NCBI GenBank assembly: GCA_963971575.1
Contig: OZ020612.1
Span: 35,567,916 to 35,631,915 of the forward strand
DNA length: 64,000 nucleotides
Source: Liopterus haemorrhoidalis
Taxonomy: Eukaryota; Arthropoda; Insecta; Coleoptera; Dytiscidae
Direction of reading: 5' to 3'
Below are positions 1 through 8,939 of the stretch, piece by piece. How positions within the stretch are numbered: the first letter of the stretch is position 1; every line of letters begins with the position of its first letter. A program made the position numbers and the translations under genes. The notes beneath the pieces are model-generated. The model saw only the letters and a list, made by a program, of their open reading frames with translations, did no database searches and had not been told where the DNA came from.

Positions 1-3000
1 ACAACAGTATACAGTTCCTCATAAGTGAGGATCCGGTCGCCTACAACTCGAGATAGGTGTTTCTTCACCGATTTGATGCCTGCCTCCCAGAGGCCCCCAA
101 AATGGGGAGCAGAAGGCGGGTTAAAGTGCCACTGAACACCGTCAGTAAGCAGTGCAGTGGCTAAATGGTTATTGTATTCTTGAGCTTGAGTCAGGCAATA
201 CAATTCAGAGAGTCTGCGCTTAGCGCCTACAAAGTTGGTGCCGCAATCACTATAAATGTGATTGCAGCGGCCTCGACGCGCAAAAAAGCGTCGAAAGGCG
301 GCAAGAAATACGTCCGCGGATAAGTCAGAGGCGATCTCTAAGTGAACAGCTTTAGTAGCAAAACAAACAAAGAGACATAAATACGCCTTATGGGTGCGAA
401 TTCCGCGAGCGCGTGAAAACGATACGGTGAACGGTCCACCGTAGTCAACGCCTACAGTTTGAAAGGGTTTGATCCGGGTGACTCGTGTAAAGGGTAAGTC
501 ACCCATGAAAGGGGTGTGAGCTATAGGGTTAGCTCGAAAACACTGGTGACACTTACTAAGTTCATGTCGTATAACGTTACGAGCGGATATGATCCAGTAT
601 CTGCGACCTAAAATAGCCTGTAACGCTTGTGGGCCGGGGTGAAGATACCGCTGGTGATACTGGTTGATAATTAAACTAGTAAGACGGTTGCGGCGAGGCA
701 AAAGAATAGGATACTTTTGCTCGAAGTCAATAGACGCATGGCGAAGACGGCCTCCGACATGGAGAATTCCATCTTTATCTACAAATGGATTCAATTTTTG
801 TAAATATCTGGGACAGGGGCGATTATTTCGCACCGCTAATAATTCAGCACAAAATACCACTGATTGAACTGTCCTTATCCAAGTAGTAAGAGCAGTATCA
901 ATCTCATTGGTGGTGAGACAAGTGGATGCGGGGGAACTGCCAGTACGAGTTCGAGTGAAAAAGCGACGGCAGTACGCGGTGATACGGAGTAGCTTCGACA
1001 GTGAGGAATATCTGTCAAGTAGCTCTAGTGACGGTGGATTAGTGCTGAGAAAATTAAGGGTTGTTTTCTCAGACTTAATTTCCTCCACCGCGACAGAGTT
1101 ATTAAAGCATTGTGGAGAAGGCCACTCTGTAACTGGGAGCATGAGCCAGCTAGGTCCATGCCACCAGAGCTCAAAATTGACCAACTCGCGGGGAAGCACT
1201 CCGCGTGAGGCACAATCAGCTGGATTATCAGCGGAACGCACGTGCCGCCAGAGATTTGGAGAGAGAACGGATTGTATTTCCGTTACTCTGTTGCTAACAA
1301 AGGTTTTCCACCTGTGTGGGGAAGACCCGATCCAAGTAAGAGCAACAGTTGAGTCAGACCATGCGTAGATGTCACGAAAAGAAACAGACAACATGTCTAA
1401 CAGTGACTTAAATAAGCGTGCCAAGAGTACAGCAGCGCAAAGTTCAAGTCGTGGGAGCGATATTCGTTTGAGGGGGGAAACGCGTGATTTAGAACACAAT
1501 AAGGTAATCTGGGAGGATGAGTGGAGCGAAGAGGACCGACTGTATATAACGGCTGCATAGCCAGCCTCGGACGCGTCGCAAAATCCGACTAGATCTAAAT
1601 ACTCTCCCACCGCGATATATCGCGGGATGCTAATCGCGGAAAGAGCGCTGAGCTCAGTCTGGAATTGCTTCCAACGACTGATTATGTCTGAAGGGGGCTC
1701 GTGATCCCAATCAACAGAAAGAGTCCATAACAATTGGATGATACGTTTAGCAAACATAGTCACGGGGGCGAGCCACCCCAGCGGATCAAAGATCTTAGCT
1801 ATCTCGGATAAAATCTTCCGCTTGGTACAAACGGGGTCAAGGGATTCTGTCTCATAAGAGAACTGATCCAGAAGAGGGTTCCAGCGTAGGCCAAGTATCT
1901 TAATAGAGAGGTCACGGTCTAGCTGAAGAGGAGTATCCACGACCTGTTTAAACGTAGGAGGGACGTGGATCAAAGTTCGCGGATTATTGGTGCTCCATTT
2001 TCTTAATTCAAATCCTCCGCTCGCGAATAACGCGGATAAGTCCTGCTGCAACTGAATGGCACCGTCGAGGGTGTCACTTCCAGTTATAATATCGTCCACG
2101 TAGGTACATGTGGAAATAACTTGGGCTGCAGAAGGGTACTTATGCTGTTCATCGTGAGCTAGTTGCTGGAGGGTGCGTAGAGCAAGATACGGCGCGCAGC
2201 TCATGCCATAAGTGACAGTATTTAACTCATACACATGTGGGGGTTGCAAAGAATCAGAATTCCATAAGATCCGTTGAAATGGTCTGTGTTCAGGATGAAC
2301 AAGGATTTGTCTGTACATTTGACGGACGTCAGCTGTCAGAACATATTTATAAAACCGAAACCGTATCAGAATAGCTGAGAGATCCTGTTGCAGTGGAGGG
2401 GCTGTCAAGAGGACGTCGTTTAATGACATCTCCGAAGAGGTTTTCATGGAGGCATTAAAAACGACACGGAGTTTTGTAGTCGTACTGTCTGGTTTAAGTA
2501 CACAGTGATGTGGAATGAAATAGCTATTTTCTTCCATATTTGGCCTAGCGAGTTGGCTCATATGGCCTGTGTCGATGTAGTCTTGCATAAAGGCAAGATA
2601 ATCAGTTTTTAACTGAGGGTTTTTTGTAAGCCTCCGCTGTAATGCGGAATAACAGCGCAGCGTTTGAGCGCTAGAGTTACCTAAGGTAGGTGGGTAGGCT
2701 CGAAATGGTAGGGCGACACTGTAGCGACCAGTGGCGTCGCGACGCACAGTGTCCCGAAATATAGTCTCGCAGCGTCTATCCTCAGAACTGAGAACAGGTG
2801 CTGGAGATGCGACCTCTTCGATTTCCCAAAATCGTTTGAGGGCAGTGTCTAATGAAGTAGATTCATTAGACGAGTCAGTAGCGAGATGAAAAGTATTGAT
2901 TGGGTTTATCTGAGGTGCAGATAATTCTCCCATCAGAACCCAACCGAATACTGTTTCTAAGGCTGCGGGTGACCCTAGAATACTGGGCAGCCGCCCGCCT

Positions 3001-4727
3001 TGCAAGATGTGAGGGAAGAGATCCGCACCGATAAGCATATCAATGCGTGAGGGCGAATTATAATGCGGATCAGCGAGCTTCAACGCAGTGAGATGCGAGA
3101 AGGTAGAACTGTGTGGCAGTGCCCGGTTGGGCATGACTCCAGTTATGCATGGAACCACAACAGCTGAAGTGACAAATGAAGGGGTAGTTTTACCGAGAGG
3201 GGAAATAGTACAGGTAGCGATGCCACGAGCGTTGGGCACGCTAATTCCTCCAAGTCCATGTATAGGGACGTGCAGGCGACGACGCTTTAATCTAAGCCGC
3301 TGAACGCATGGTTCAGTTATGTAGCTAGACTGGCTAGCGCAGTCTAACAAGGCCCTTAAAGCATGCGGTCGGCCATGTATGTCGGTGATGTTAATAAGAG
3401 CTGTAGCTAGCAACACAAAGTTTGGTTGCGAACTCGAATTAACAAGGGTAGAAATACCAGCAGACCCAGGGCCGGACTCCGAATGGTCGCATTCTGGGCG
3501 CTGCGTGGGCGTAGTCAAACTGCTGGTAGCAGGACTGCTACCGTTAAAATGTAAGAGCGAATGGTGACGCTTGTTGCAGATGGAACAAGAGCGTACCGAG
3601 GGACATGAATTAAATTGGTGAGAAGAGCTCAGACAATTCATGCACAAGTGATTGTCTTTAGCAATAGTAAACCGTTCGCGAGGAGATTTACTTTTAAAGA
3701 CTGGACATTGATAAGCAAAATGAGGTGTCTGACAGATAACACAGTTAGGGGGAGTGTATTTGCTGGACACAAATGACACTGACGCCGAATGTTTACGACG
3801 TGGTGTGACAATGGGGTTGGAAGTCGTGCTAGTCACGCTGTCCGATGGTGAACACGACTCCTTTGAGCGCAATTTCTTTCCTAGAAAATCTAAGAGATTT
3901 GTAAGTTTCGGAAAGGGGTTGCACTCATCAAGCGAGAGTTCATAAGCCTCACGCGATTTAGCATCTAGTTTTTTGAGGAGAATGACGGACAGAATAAAGT
4001 CCCATGTAGATACGGGTAACTTTAATGCCCTCAGCGCTTCAACATTCACCCAAACTTCATTCAGAAAGGTTCTGAGTGCCGTCGGTGATTGGGTGGAAAT
4101 ATTGGGTAATGAAAGAAGTTTTTCCAGATGTTGCGTTGCTATGAGGCGTTCGTGCTCATATTTCTCCTCCAAGAGCGCCCAGGCGACAGGATAATTTTCA
4201 GCAGTGACTGTTAGACTTTTGATTACGTTAAGGGCTTCACCGCTCACGTTAAGTTTCAGATAGTAGAATTTAGTAACGGGGGTGAGCTGGTCATTATCAT
4301 GGACTAGACTGCGAAAGAGATCCGCGAAACTGCACCATGACGTATAATCACCCGAAAACTGAGGGATGGCTAGCTTAGGCATACGAACGTCAGAAAGTTT
4401 AGGGTGAGACAAAGGGGGTGAAGTAGCAACTTCACTAGGAAACAAACTGCGAAAAATACCCTTTATCTCGTATACGTAATCTTCATTCTGCTCCCGGATT
4501 TGGAATTGAGCTTCTAAGTCATCAGATTTTTTGAGCTTCTGAATTTCAGCTTCTATCTGAAGTTGCAGGGTTTTAAATTCAGACGTAAGGCTCTCTAGGT
4601 CTTGAAACCTAGTTTTCAAAGATTCATGATGGCTTATATCCTTTTTCGCGGTTCTAGCGATTTTTAGCATGGATTTAATAGATCGCCTGATCGCATCGCG
4701 TGCTAACATTAATGTCGAAGTATCCAT
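1..4727 (-). CDS. BEL/Pao gag-pol polyprotein, uninterrupted, 3' end outside window
   Basis: I followed this frame triplet by triplet from the first methionine at 4727 to base 1 and met no stop in about 1,575 codons; the nearest upstream in-frame stop is at 4746-4748. The N-terminus is a charged coiled-coil-like stretch followed by a DUF1759-like gag region. A zinc knuckle starts at about residue 329 (CVICQTPHFAYQC), with further Cys/His pairs after it. A protease-like motif LLDCASQSSY has its Asp near residue 462; it reads D-C-A rather than the usual D-S/T-G. Reverse transcriptase carries YVDD at about 876-879. RNase H begins near 1051 (FCDAS). Integrase has an HHCC-type finger, then D about 1428 (VDYGGPF), D about 1494 (SDCGTNF) and E about 1548 (GLWEAG). 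All key RT and integrase residues are present, so the protein may be functional. It is more GC-rich than its surroundings. Confidence 0.93.
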   Translation of the reverse strand, partial: MDTSTLMLARDAIRRSIKSMLKIARTAKKDISHHESLKTRFQDLESLTSEFKTLQLQIEAEIQKLKKSDDLEAQFQIREQNEDYVYEIKGIFRSLFPSEVATSPPLSHPKLSDVRMPKLAIPQFSGDYTSWCSFADLFRSLVHDNDQLTPVTKFYYLKLNVSGEALNVIKSLTVTAENYPVAWALLEEKYEHERLIATQHLEKLLSLPNISTQSPTALRTFLNEVWVNVEALRALKLPVSTWDFILSVILLKKLDAKSREAYELSLDECNPFPKLTNLLDFLGKKLRSKESCSPSDSVTSTTSNPIVTPRRKHSASVSFVSSKYTPPNCVICQTPHFAYQCPVFKSKSPRERFTIAKDNHLCMNCLSSSHQFNSCPSVRSCSICNKRHHSLLHFNGSSPATSSLTTPTQRPECDHSESGPGSAGISTLVNSSSQPNFVLLATALINITDIHGRPHALRALLDCASQSSYITEPCVQRLRLKRRRLHVPIHGLGGISVPNARGIATCTISPLGKTTPSFVTSAVVVPCITGVMPNRALPHSSTFSHLTALKLADPHYNSPSRIDMLIGADLFPHILQGGRLPSILGSPAALETVFGWVLMGELSAPQINPINTFHLATDSSNESTSLDTALKRFWEIEEVASPAPVLSSEDRRCETIFRDTVRRDATGRYSVALPFRAYPPTLGNSSAQTLRCYSALQRRLTKNPQLKTDYLAFMQDYIDTGHMSQLARPNMEENSYFIPHHCVLKPDSTTTKLRVVFNASMKTSSEMSLNDVLLTAPPLQQDLSAILIRFRFYKYVLTADVRQMYRQILVHPEHRPFQRILWNSDSLQPPHVYELNTVTYGMSCAPYLALRTLQQLAHDEQHKYPSAAQVISTCTYVDDIITGSDTLDGAIQLQQDLSALFASGGFELRKWSTNNPRTLIHVPPTFKQVVDTPLQLDRDLSIKILGLRWNPLLDQFSYETESLDPVCTKRKILSEIAKIFDPLGWLAPVTMFAKRIIQLLWTLSVDWDHEPPSDIISRWKQFQTELSALSAISIPRYIAVGEYLDLVGFCDASEAGYAAVIYSRSSSLHSSSQITLLCSKSRVSPLKRISLPRLELCAAVLLARLFKSLLDMLSVSFRDIYAWSDSTVALTWIGSSPHRWKTFVSNRVTEIQSVLSPNLWRHVRSADNPADCASRGVLPRELVNFELWWHGPSWLMLPVTEWPSPQCFNNSVAVEEIKSEKTTLNFLSTNPPSLELLDRYSSLSKLLRITAYCRRFFTRTRTGSSPASTCLTTNEIDTALTTWIRTVQSVVFCAELLAVRNNRPCPRYLQKLNPFVDKDGILHVGGRLRHASIDFEQKYPILLPRRNRLTSLIINQYHQRYLHPGPQALQAILGRRYWIISARNVIRHELSKCHQCFRANPIAHTPFMGDLPFTRVTRIKPFQTVGVDYGGPFTVSFSRARGIRTHKAYLCLFVCFATKAVHLEIASDLSADVFLAAFRRFFARRGRCNHIYSDCGTNFVGAKRRLSELYCLTQAQEYNNHLATALLTDGVQWHFNPPSAPHFGGLWEAGIKSVKKHLSRVVGDRILTYEELYTV

Positions 4728-5024
4728 TGCGAAAAAGGAAAATTTCTAAATACGGACCTGAATAAACTAACAGCTGATTTTGACAGAAGAAATCACAACA
4801 GGTGACCTCGAAGGAAGGTTATCGCAAAGACAAAACGAAACAATACCCGTATGTTAACTGACATACAAGTGCGAAGGATTAACAAAATAACGAACTTGCA
4901 AAAACCACGAAATAAAATAGCAAATTTTAACAAAGGAATGAATTTATAAGTGAAAAAACCGCGAGAAAATGCAATTTTAACGATTCTAAAGATTCTACCG
5001 TCGCGACGCTACGCACAATAACTT
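4728..5024 (-). other. BEL untranslated leader between primer site and gag-pol
   Basis: About 300 bases of AT-rich sequence between the primer-binding site and the first gag methionine, in the position of the BEL 5' leader. It contains an in-frame stop six codons upstream of the chosen start (4746-4748), which supports 4727 as the start. No other coding signal is seen. Confidence 0.7.
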
Positions 5025-5042
5025 CCGGCTCTCGAAGGACCA
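5025..5042 (-). promoter_or_regulatory. Primer-binding site, tRNA-Tyr type
   Basis: Three bases inside the LTR edge the minus strand reads TGGTCCTTCGAGAGCCGG. This complements the 3' end of insect tRNA-Tyr (acceptor strand ...CCGGCTCGAAGGACCA) except for two extra bases (AG) in the middle. tRNA-Tyr-type primer sites are known for insect BEL elements. The extra AG may weaken priming. A second similar site lies at 5536-5555. Confidence 0.75.
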
Positions 5043-5045
5043 AAA

Positions 5046-5621
5046 TGTTAAGTGCGTGATCTGGTGGTGTTCCCGGATGGGGACACTGGCCAGAACCCTG
5101 CTCTGAGGGGCACTAAAAATAAGCGGTTGGACTGTATCATGCGCAAATCTACGCGATTGTAGAATATGGAAGATAGGATTGGAGAAATAACGGTTAATTG
5201 GACTTACCTCGGACTGAAGCGTGGTCGAATCAAAGGGCCCTTTGAACTGAAGTAGTGGGTCCGATCTGGAGAGAGAAGAGATGGGACACACAGCCGCGTT
5301 GATACACAAACACAATTAAGTCCACACACGAAATAATAGAAGACGGGGTCGTCTTTTGTAGAGACCGAAAAACGGGGTTTACGGTACACAAGGCTGCAAT
5401 AGCCAGAGTTGTCACACTAACTATACTGATACAAGCTGCTGTCGGAGCAAGCCTCGTCGAGAGTATATATAAAAGAAATATATTAAAACTAAAAACCCCC
5501 CCACTAGAAATAGGTTTCGCAGTAGCGCGAACATTCCGATCCGGCTCGAAGAACAAAAATGTTAAGCAGGGTTCTGGCCAGTGTCCCCATCCGGGAACAC
5601 CACCAGATCACGCACTTAACA
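5046..5621 (-). repeat. BEL 5' LTR (576 bp) with 57-bp inverted termini
   Basis: The LTR runs from TGTTAAG (minus, 5621) to CTTAACA (5046), with TG...CA ends and the primer-binding site directly after it. The first 57 bases (5565-5621) are an exact inverted copy of the last 57 (5046-5102); LTR ends are normally only a few inverted bases. Inside are a TATA-like stretch (5463-5474) and a consensus splice donor GAG|GTAAGT (minus, GTAAGT at 5202-5207). The second LTR is outside the window, so the boundaries rest on TG/CA, the primer site and the inverted ends. Confidence 0.75.
5463..5474 (-). promoter_or_regulatory. TATA-like box in BEL LTR
   Basis: The minus strand reads CTTTTATATATACTC about 150 bases into the LTR, a good match to a TATA box. 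It is followed by a more GC-rich segment where transcription could begin. This is the likely core promoter of the element. Confidence 0.5.
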
Positions 5622-5693
5622 GATATGTTAAAATTTTGAAACTAAACCAAGAAATTCAGTTAGCGTTTCTACACGTCTAGACCAATTGGTATA
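5622..5693. other. Short spacer between BEL LTR and mariner
   Basis: Seventy-two bases with no recognised feature. They form the original right flank of the BEL insertion. Confidence 0.4.
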
Positions 5694-5740
5694 CGTAGGG
5701 CGCTAGGAAAATTTTGAGATACGGGCTTACTTTTTAAACT

Positions 5741-6344
5741 TTTTCAAAGTACTTCCCATCACGTTCAATACACATCCTCATACGTATATACCAAGTGTTA
5801 AAAATATCTTCCCACTTTTCAGGTGGTACTTCTGCACAAGTTTGGTTCCAGGCTGCTAGTATCTCATCATCGCTCTTAAAATGGCGGCCTTTAAGCTTAT
5901 CCTTGATGAAAGGGAAGAGTCCAAAATCACAAGTAGCAAAATATCTGGATTATACGGAGGATGTTCTGGCACTTGCAGTCGAGAATTATTCAATAATTCT
6001 TTAGTTAGTTCAGCTGGATGCGCGGGTTCATTATCTTCATGCGAGCGCCAAGTGTCAAGGCGTGAATGTGACCGTAAAATTTGAAGAGACTGGATCAACT
6101 GAGGCAAACAAAACTCAACGTACCACTTAGCTGTAACAGTTTTTTGCTCTTCTTCCTTTGCAATTAATTGCGTAATAATCCCTCGCTTACCGTTATAAAC
6201 TAGGCTTTATCGCTGTTTGTGTATCAATCATATTGTGGTACCTATAGCGTGCAAACTTTTCTAACTTCCAGATGGTCGCGAAGAACTGAACTGGTGCATT
6301 AGCTGGTACATTAATGTGCAAAGACTCCACTATCTACCTGTATG
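5741..6344 (-). pseudogene. Mariner transposase, C-terminal fragment with frameshifts
   Basis: The minus strand, with at least one frameshift, contains HEDNEPAH (family motif HHDNAPAH, second catalytic Asp) and PPYNPDLATCDFGLFPF (third Asp block), then a conserved C-terminus ending near 5741 before the terminal repeat. The N-terminal part is at 8437-8579. The first catalytic Asp block could not be identified. Confidence 0.8.
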
Positions 6345-6347
6345 TAA

Positions 6348-6866
6348 TGGTGGGCTTAATCAACACTTAGCCGTAGTCTTAACCTTAGTTTTAGTGTTAG
6401 TTTTAGGTCTAGATTTTGTCTTAAACGTAATAAATAAGTACGAGTTTATACAATGATTTATTCGTAACAAATAACCATAGAACGCACGCGCATAGAGTCC
6501 AACGAACAAAGATTGTACTAACTGATATTTTAAACGTCAAAAGTCAAAATCTTTAGTTATAGTTAACGATTAAAAAAATTAACATTGTGAATAAAGATGT
6601 TCCGAAATAAAAACAATAATAAAACTCTTAATAGTTCGTAATATACAACCTGCACCTTTTACGTCAGTGTGAGCGCAAGCGCATTTGTTCGGTTTTAGTC
6701 TTAGTCGTAAGAAAAGATAAATGATAGTTTTCTCTCAATGTCGGTTTTAAGAACGTTAAAACTTAAACAAAATCAATGTGATGTATGAACTTGCTCGTAG
6801 CAATATGATGTTTTATCTTTTAAGGTTAAAACTAAAACTAAAACTAAATGTTGACTAAACCCACCA
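6348..6866. mobile_element. 519-bp MITE, PIF/Harbinger-like, inside mariner
   Basis: Terminal inverted repeats TGGTGGGCTTAATCAAC and its partner (complement TGGTGGGTTTAGTCAAC) bound the element. It is flanked by TAA at 6345-6347 and 6867-6869, the three-base duplication typical of PIF/Harbinger. Near both ends lie short runs of CTTAGTTTTAG type. There is no coding capacity. It interrupts the mariner transposase. Confidence 0.72.
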
Positions 6867-7001
6867 TAATTCGCCTATTTTAATCGAGCAGTTTTTAACC
6901 GCAACAAAAATCACAGAAAGAACTAATTGACGGGACCTTCCTGGACGACGATCATCATCTAGGTTAAAAATTACTCTTTGAAATTGTTAATATAGTCGGA
7001 T

Positions 7002-7256
7002 CAGGGCCAGATTATCCCCTTACAAAAAAGACATTTGTCTAGGGCCCGTAATTTTCAAGGGCCCGGATTTGGGAGGTGAAGTCCTTTTTTTTTTTTTGCT
7101 CTTCACTTTCTTCACTTGGATTTGGGAGGTGAAGACCTTTTATTTTTTGCTCTTCACTTGGTTTTGGAAGGTAAGGACCTTTTAAAAAAAAAACATAGGT
7201 TGAGGGCCCGTAAATCAAAAATGTCTTGGGCCCGGCGAAGGCTTAGTCCGCCACTG
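7002..7256. mobile_element. hAT MITE (255 bp) inside the terminal repeat of the IS630-Tc1-like element
   Basis: It begins CAGGGCCAGATTA and ends TAGTCCGCCACTG (complement CAGTGGCGGACTA), with a perfect 8-bp TSD AGTCGGAT at 6994-7001 and 7257-7264. The inside has three imperfect units built on GGTGAAGACCTTTT-like and T-rich sequence. It is the youngest member of a three-level nest. Confidence 0.85.
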
Positions 7257-7347
7257 AGTCGGATTGCTGATAGGTGACTGTTACATGTATGTATCAAGTA
7301 ATGCATTTATATAATAATCTAGTTACCATTTTACAGCGATTTTAAAT

Positions 7348-7985
7348 ATGTTTTTTGTTATTTTTCTTAGCTGTCAGTGTCTGTTAATAATATTGATTAA
7401 TAGATCTTGCGGCCAATTATTAAATTTACAAACTTTAATTTTAAATCTGCTGGAATATTTTAAATCCGAAAAAGAGAACAATGTACCACTTATTTCTCTT
7501 GTGCCCGTCAAAGAGTAGCAGCTGCCTTAAAGATTTCGGAATCAACAATTCGTAGAATTATAAAATGTAATAAATCTGATCTTCTCACTAACAAAATCAC
7601 GAGAAAACGAAGGAAATTAAAATCTGAACCAGTTTATTTTATTGATTCATTGGCACAAACTTATGGTCATGAAGTACTAAGATTACTTCCTTATCACTGC
7701 CAGTGCAACCCCATTGAACTAATTTGGGGTATAACAAAAAATTATTATGTTAGACATATTGGTCAAAACGGATATAGTGATAACGAAGTTTTGAAAATGT
7801 GGCAAGTAACCTGTGATCAAATTAGTTGTGAAACTTGGGCAAAATCTGTTAAAAAAATCGAAAATTTAATAAATGAATGGTGGGAAAGGGAAAGGATTGT
7901 TGATGATATTAATCCAATAATAATAAATACAAGAAATGACAGCGATAGTTCAGATGACGACGATATCATGCATTACAGTGACTAA
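7348..7985 (+). pseudogene. IS630-Tc1-like transposase, internally deleted and frameshifted
   Basis: Starting at ATG 7348, the N-terminal part resembles that of copy 2 (helix-turn-helix with ISELTIRRILK-like sequence), but a 4-base loss near 7498-7502 shifts the frame. After 7600 the frame continues through HEVLRLLPYHCQCNPIELIW, the C-terminal block with the last acidic catalytic residue, to an acidic tail (DSSDDDD). In full-length relatives about 170 residues with the first two catalytic Asp separate these parts; here they are joined directly. Confidence 0.75.
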
Positions 7986-8436
7986 TTTTTTTTAAATAAA
8001 TTAAACATTTAAATACAACTTGTAGCAATATATTATATGAATAAATATATTTTTACTTAATATTTTATTACTTTGTACTTAGGGGAAACATAAAAATTTA
8101 ATTTAATTAAACAACAAATTATAATCCAAAATTTACGTATGAGTATAAGTTTTTCCTTATTTATAATTATTACCTTAAAATTAATAATTTTGTTTGTTTG
8201 AGTACTGCTGTAAATTAATTTTCATGCTCAAATTAGTAAAGATAGCAACGAATCATGCCGTTTCTTTCTAATGCTTTGTTTTTTATTAAAATAATTTGGA
8301 AGGTTAGTTGTCAACTTGCGTCACTATACGTTACTATGGGTATGCAAATAATTATAATGATATAGACAGAGAAAGAATATAGTATTGTATATCGATACTT
8401 GTACCAACGAACAGTCACCTATCAGCAATCCGACTA

Positions 8437-8579
8437 TACCAACAAAACACTATGCTCCGACTTGGACAATACTCGGAAAAAATAGTAAACATTTCGAAGA
8501 TACACTCTTCCGCAAATAAACCACGTTTGAAATTGTACAAATTTATTGCACGATGATCTCGTCGCGTTATCTCACTCAT
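8437..8579 (-). pseudogene. Mariner transposase, N-terminal fragment
   Basis: The minus strand encodes a start MSEITRRDHRAINLYNF followed by a region ending ...PSRSIVFCWYS, the typical first helix-turn-helix of mariner transposases. The reading is cut exactly at the TA where the IS630-Tc1-like element entered (8435-8436). The continuation lies at 6992-6867 and below 6347. Confidence 0.8.
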
Positions 8580-8751
8580 ATTATTAAGTTTACACTTGCA
8601 CTGCAAACAATAGACTGACGACATAATATTTATTTATCAATGTATCTATTATGTTTTGAATGGTATATTTCATGATGTAAGAATAAATTTGCTATGTTTA
8701 TTTATAATGCCGTATCTCAAAACTTTCCTAGCGCGCTACGTTTTAGTAAAT

Positions 8752-8880
8752 AAAATATTTCACTAAAACAAAAAAAGAAATCAAACAAAAGTTGTTACTG
8801 TCAGGTTGTACAGCAACTTTCTTCAAATAAATTTCTACCGATCGCCACATGTATAAGACCAGGTATTGTGAGCATACCGA
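8752..8880 (+). repeat. Direct repeat partner of 12778-12845
   Basis: The segment starting TAAATAAAATATTTCAC and ending GGTATTGTGAGCATACCG recurs at 12779-12845 in the same orientation, there without about 70 internal bases. The two copies bracket the hAT MITE and the 3.1-kb inverted repeat. No coding content. Confidence 0.6.
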
Positions 8881-8939
8881 TTTTGATATTTCTAGATTTC
8901 GATGGATATCCACAAATTGAGGGCTCTACCAGTGTTGCC

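Larger units (their letters stand above)
1..5621 (-). mobile_element. BEL/Pao LTR retrotransposon, 5' LTR through integrase, left part outside window
   Basis: Reading on the minus strand, the order is LTR (5621-5046), primer-binding site, a leader of about 300 bases and then one long gag-pol frame that is still open at base 1. Order and motifs match the BEL/Pao superfamily: a single fused gag-protease-RT-RNase H-integrase polyprotein, a CX2CX3HX4C knuckle and a tRNA-Tyr-type primer site. The rest of integrase, any 3' region and the 3' LTR lie left of the window, so LTR divergence and the target duplication cannot be read. The lack of stops over 4.7 kb suggests a young insertion. Confidence 0.93.
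6995..8434 (+). mobile_element. IS630-Tc1-like deletion derivative, copy 1
   Basis: The ends are GTCGGATTGCTGATAGG... and ...CTATCAGCAATCCGAC, with TA (TATA) on both sides (6993-6994 and 8435-8436). A hAT MITE sits in the left terminal repeat, so the element without it is about 1.18 kb, matching copy 2 at 51196-52378. It inserted into the mariner transposase. Its own transposase lacks the catalytic core. Confidence 0.85.
5694..8740 (-). mobile_element. Mariner element split by nested insertions
   Basis: Inverted terminal repeats of about 32 bases are seen at 5694-5725 (starting CGTAGGGCGCTAGGAAA) and 8709-8740 (complement starting CGTAGCGCGCTAGGAAA). The left end is preceded by TA; the right TA has decayed. 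The transposase is on the minus strand in three separated pieces. Removing the two large insertions (6348-6866 and 6995-8434 with their TSDs) leaves about 1.1 kb, close to the 1.3 kb usual for mariner. The copy is dead. Confidence 0.85.

Noticed and set aside
907..1368. Plus-strand frame of 153 codons (and others at 664-867, 3088-3303, 3379-3567, 3754-4194)
   Set aside because: They lie opposite the intact BEL gag-pol frame and resemble nothing; they are shadows.
5230..5556. Overlapping minus-strand frames of 60-108 codons within the BEL LTR
   Set aside because: They lie in the LTR, overlap each other in different frames and have no known motif.
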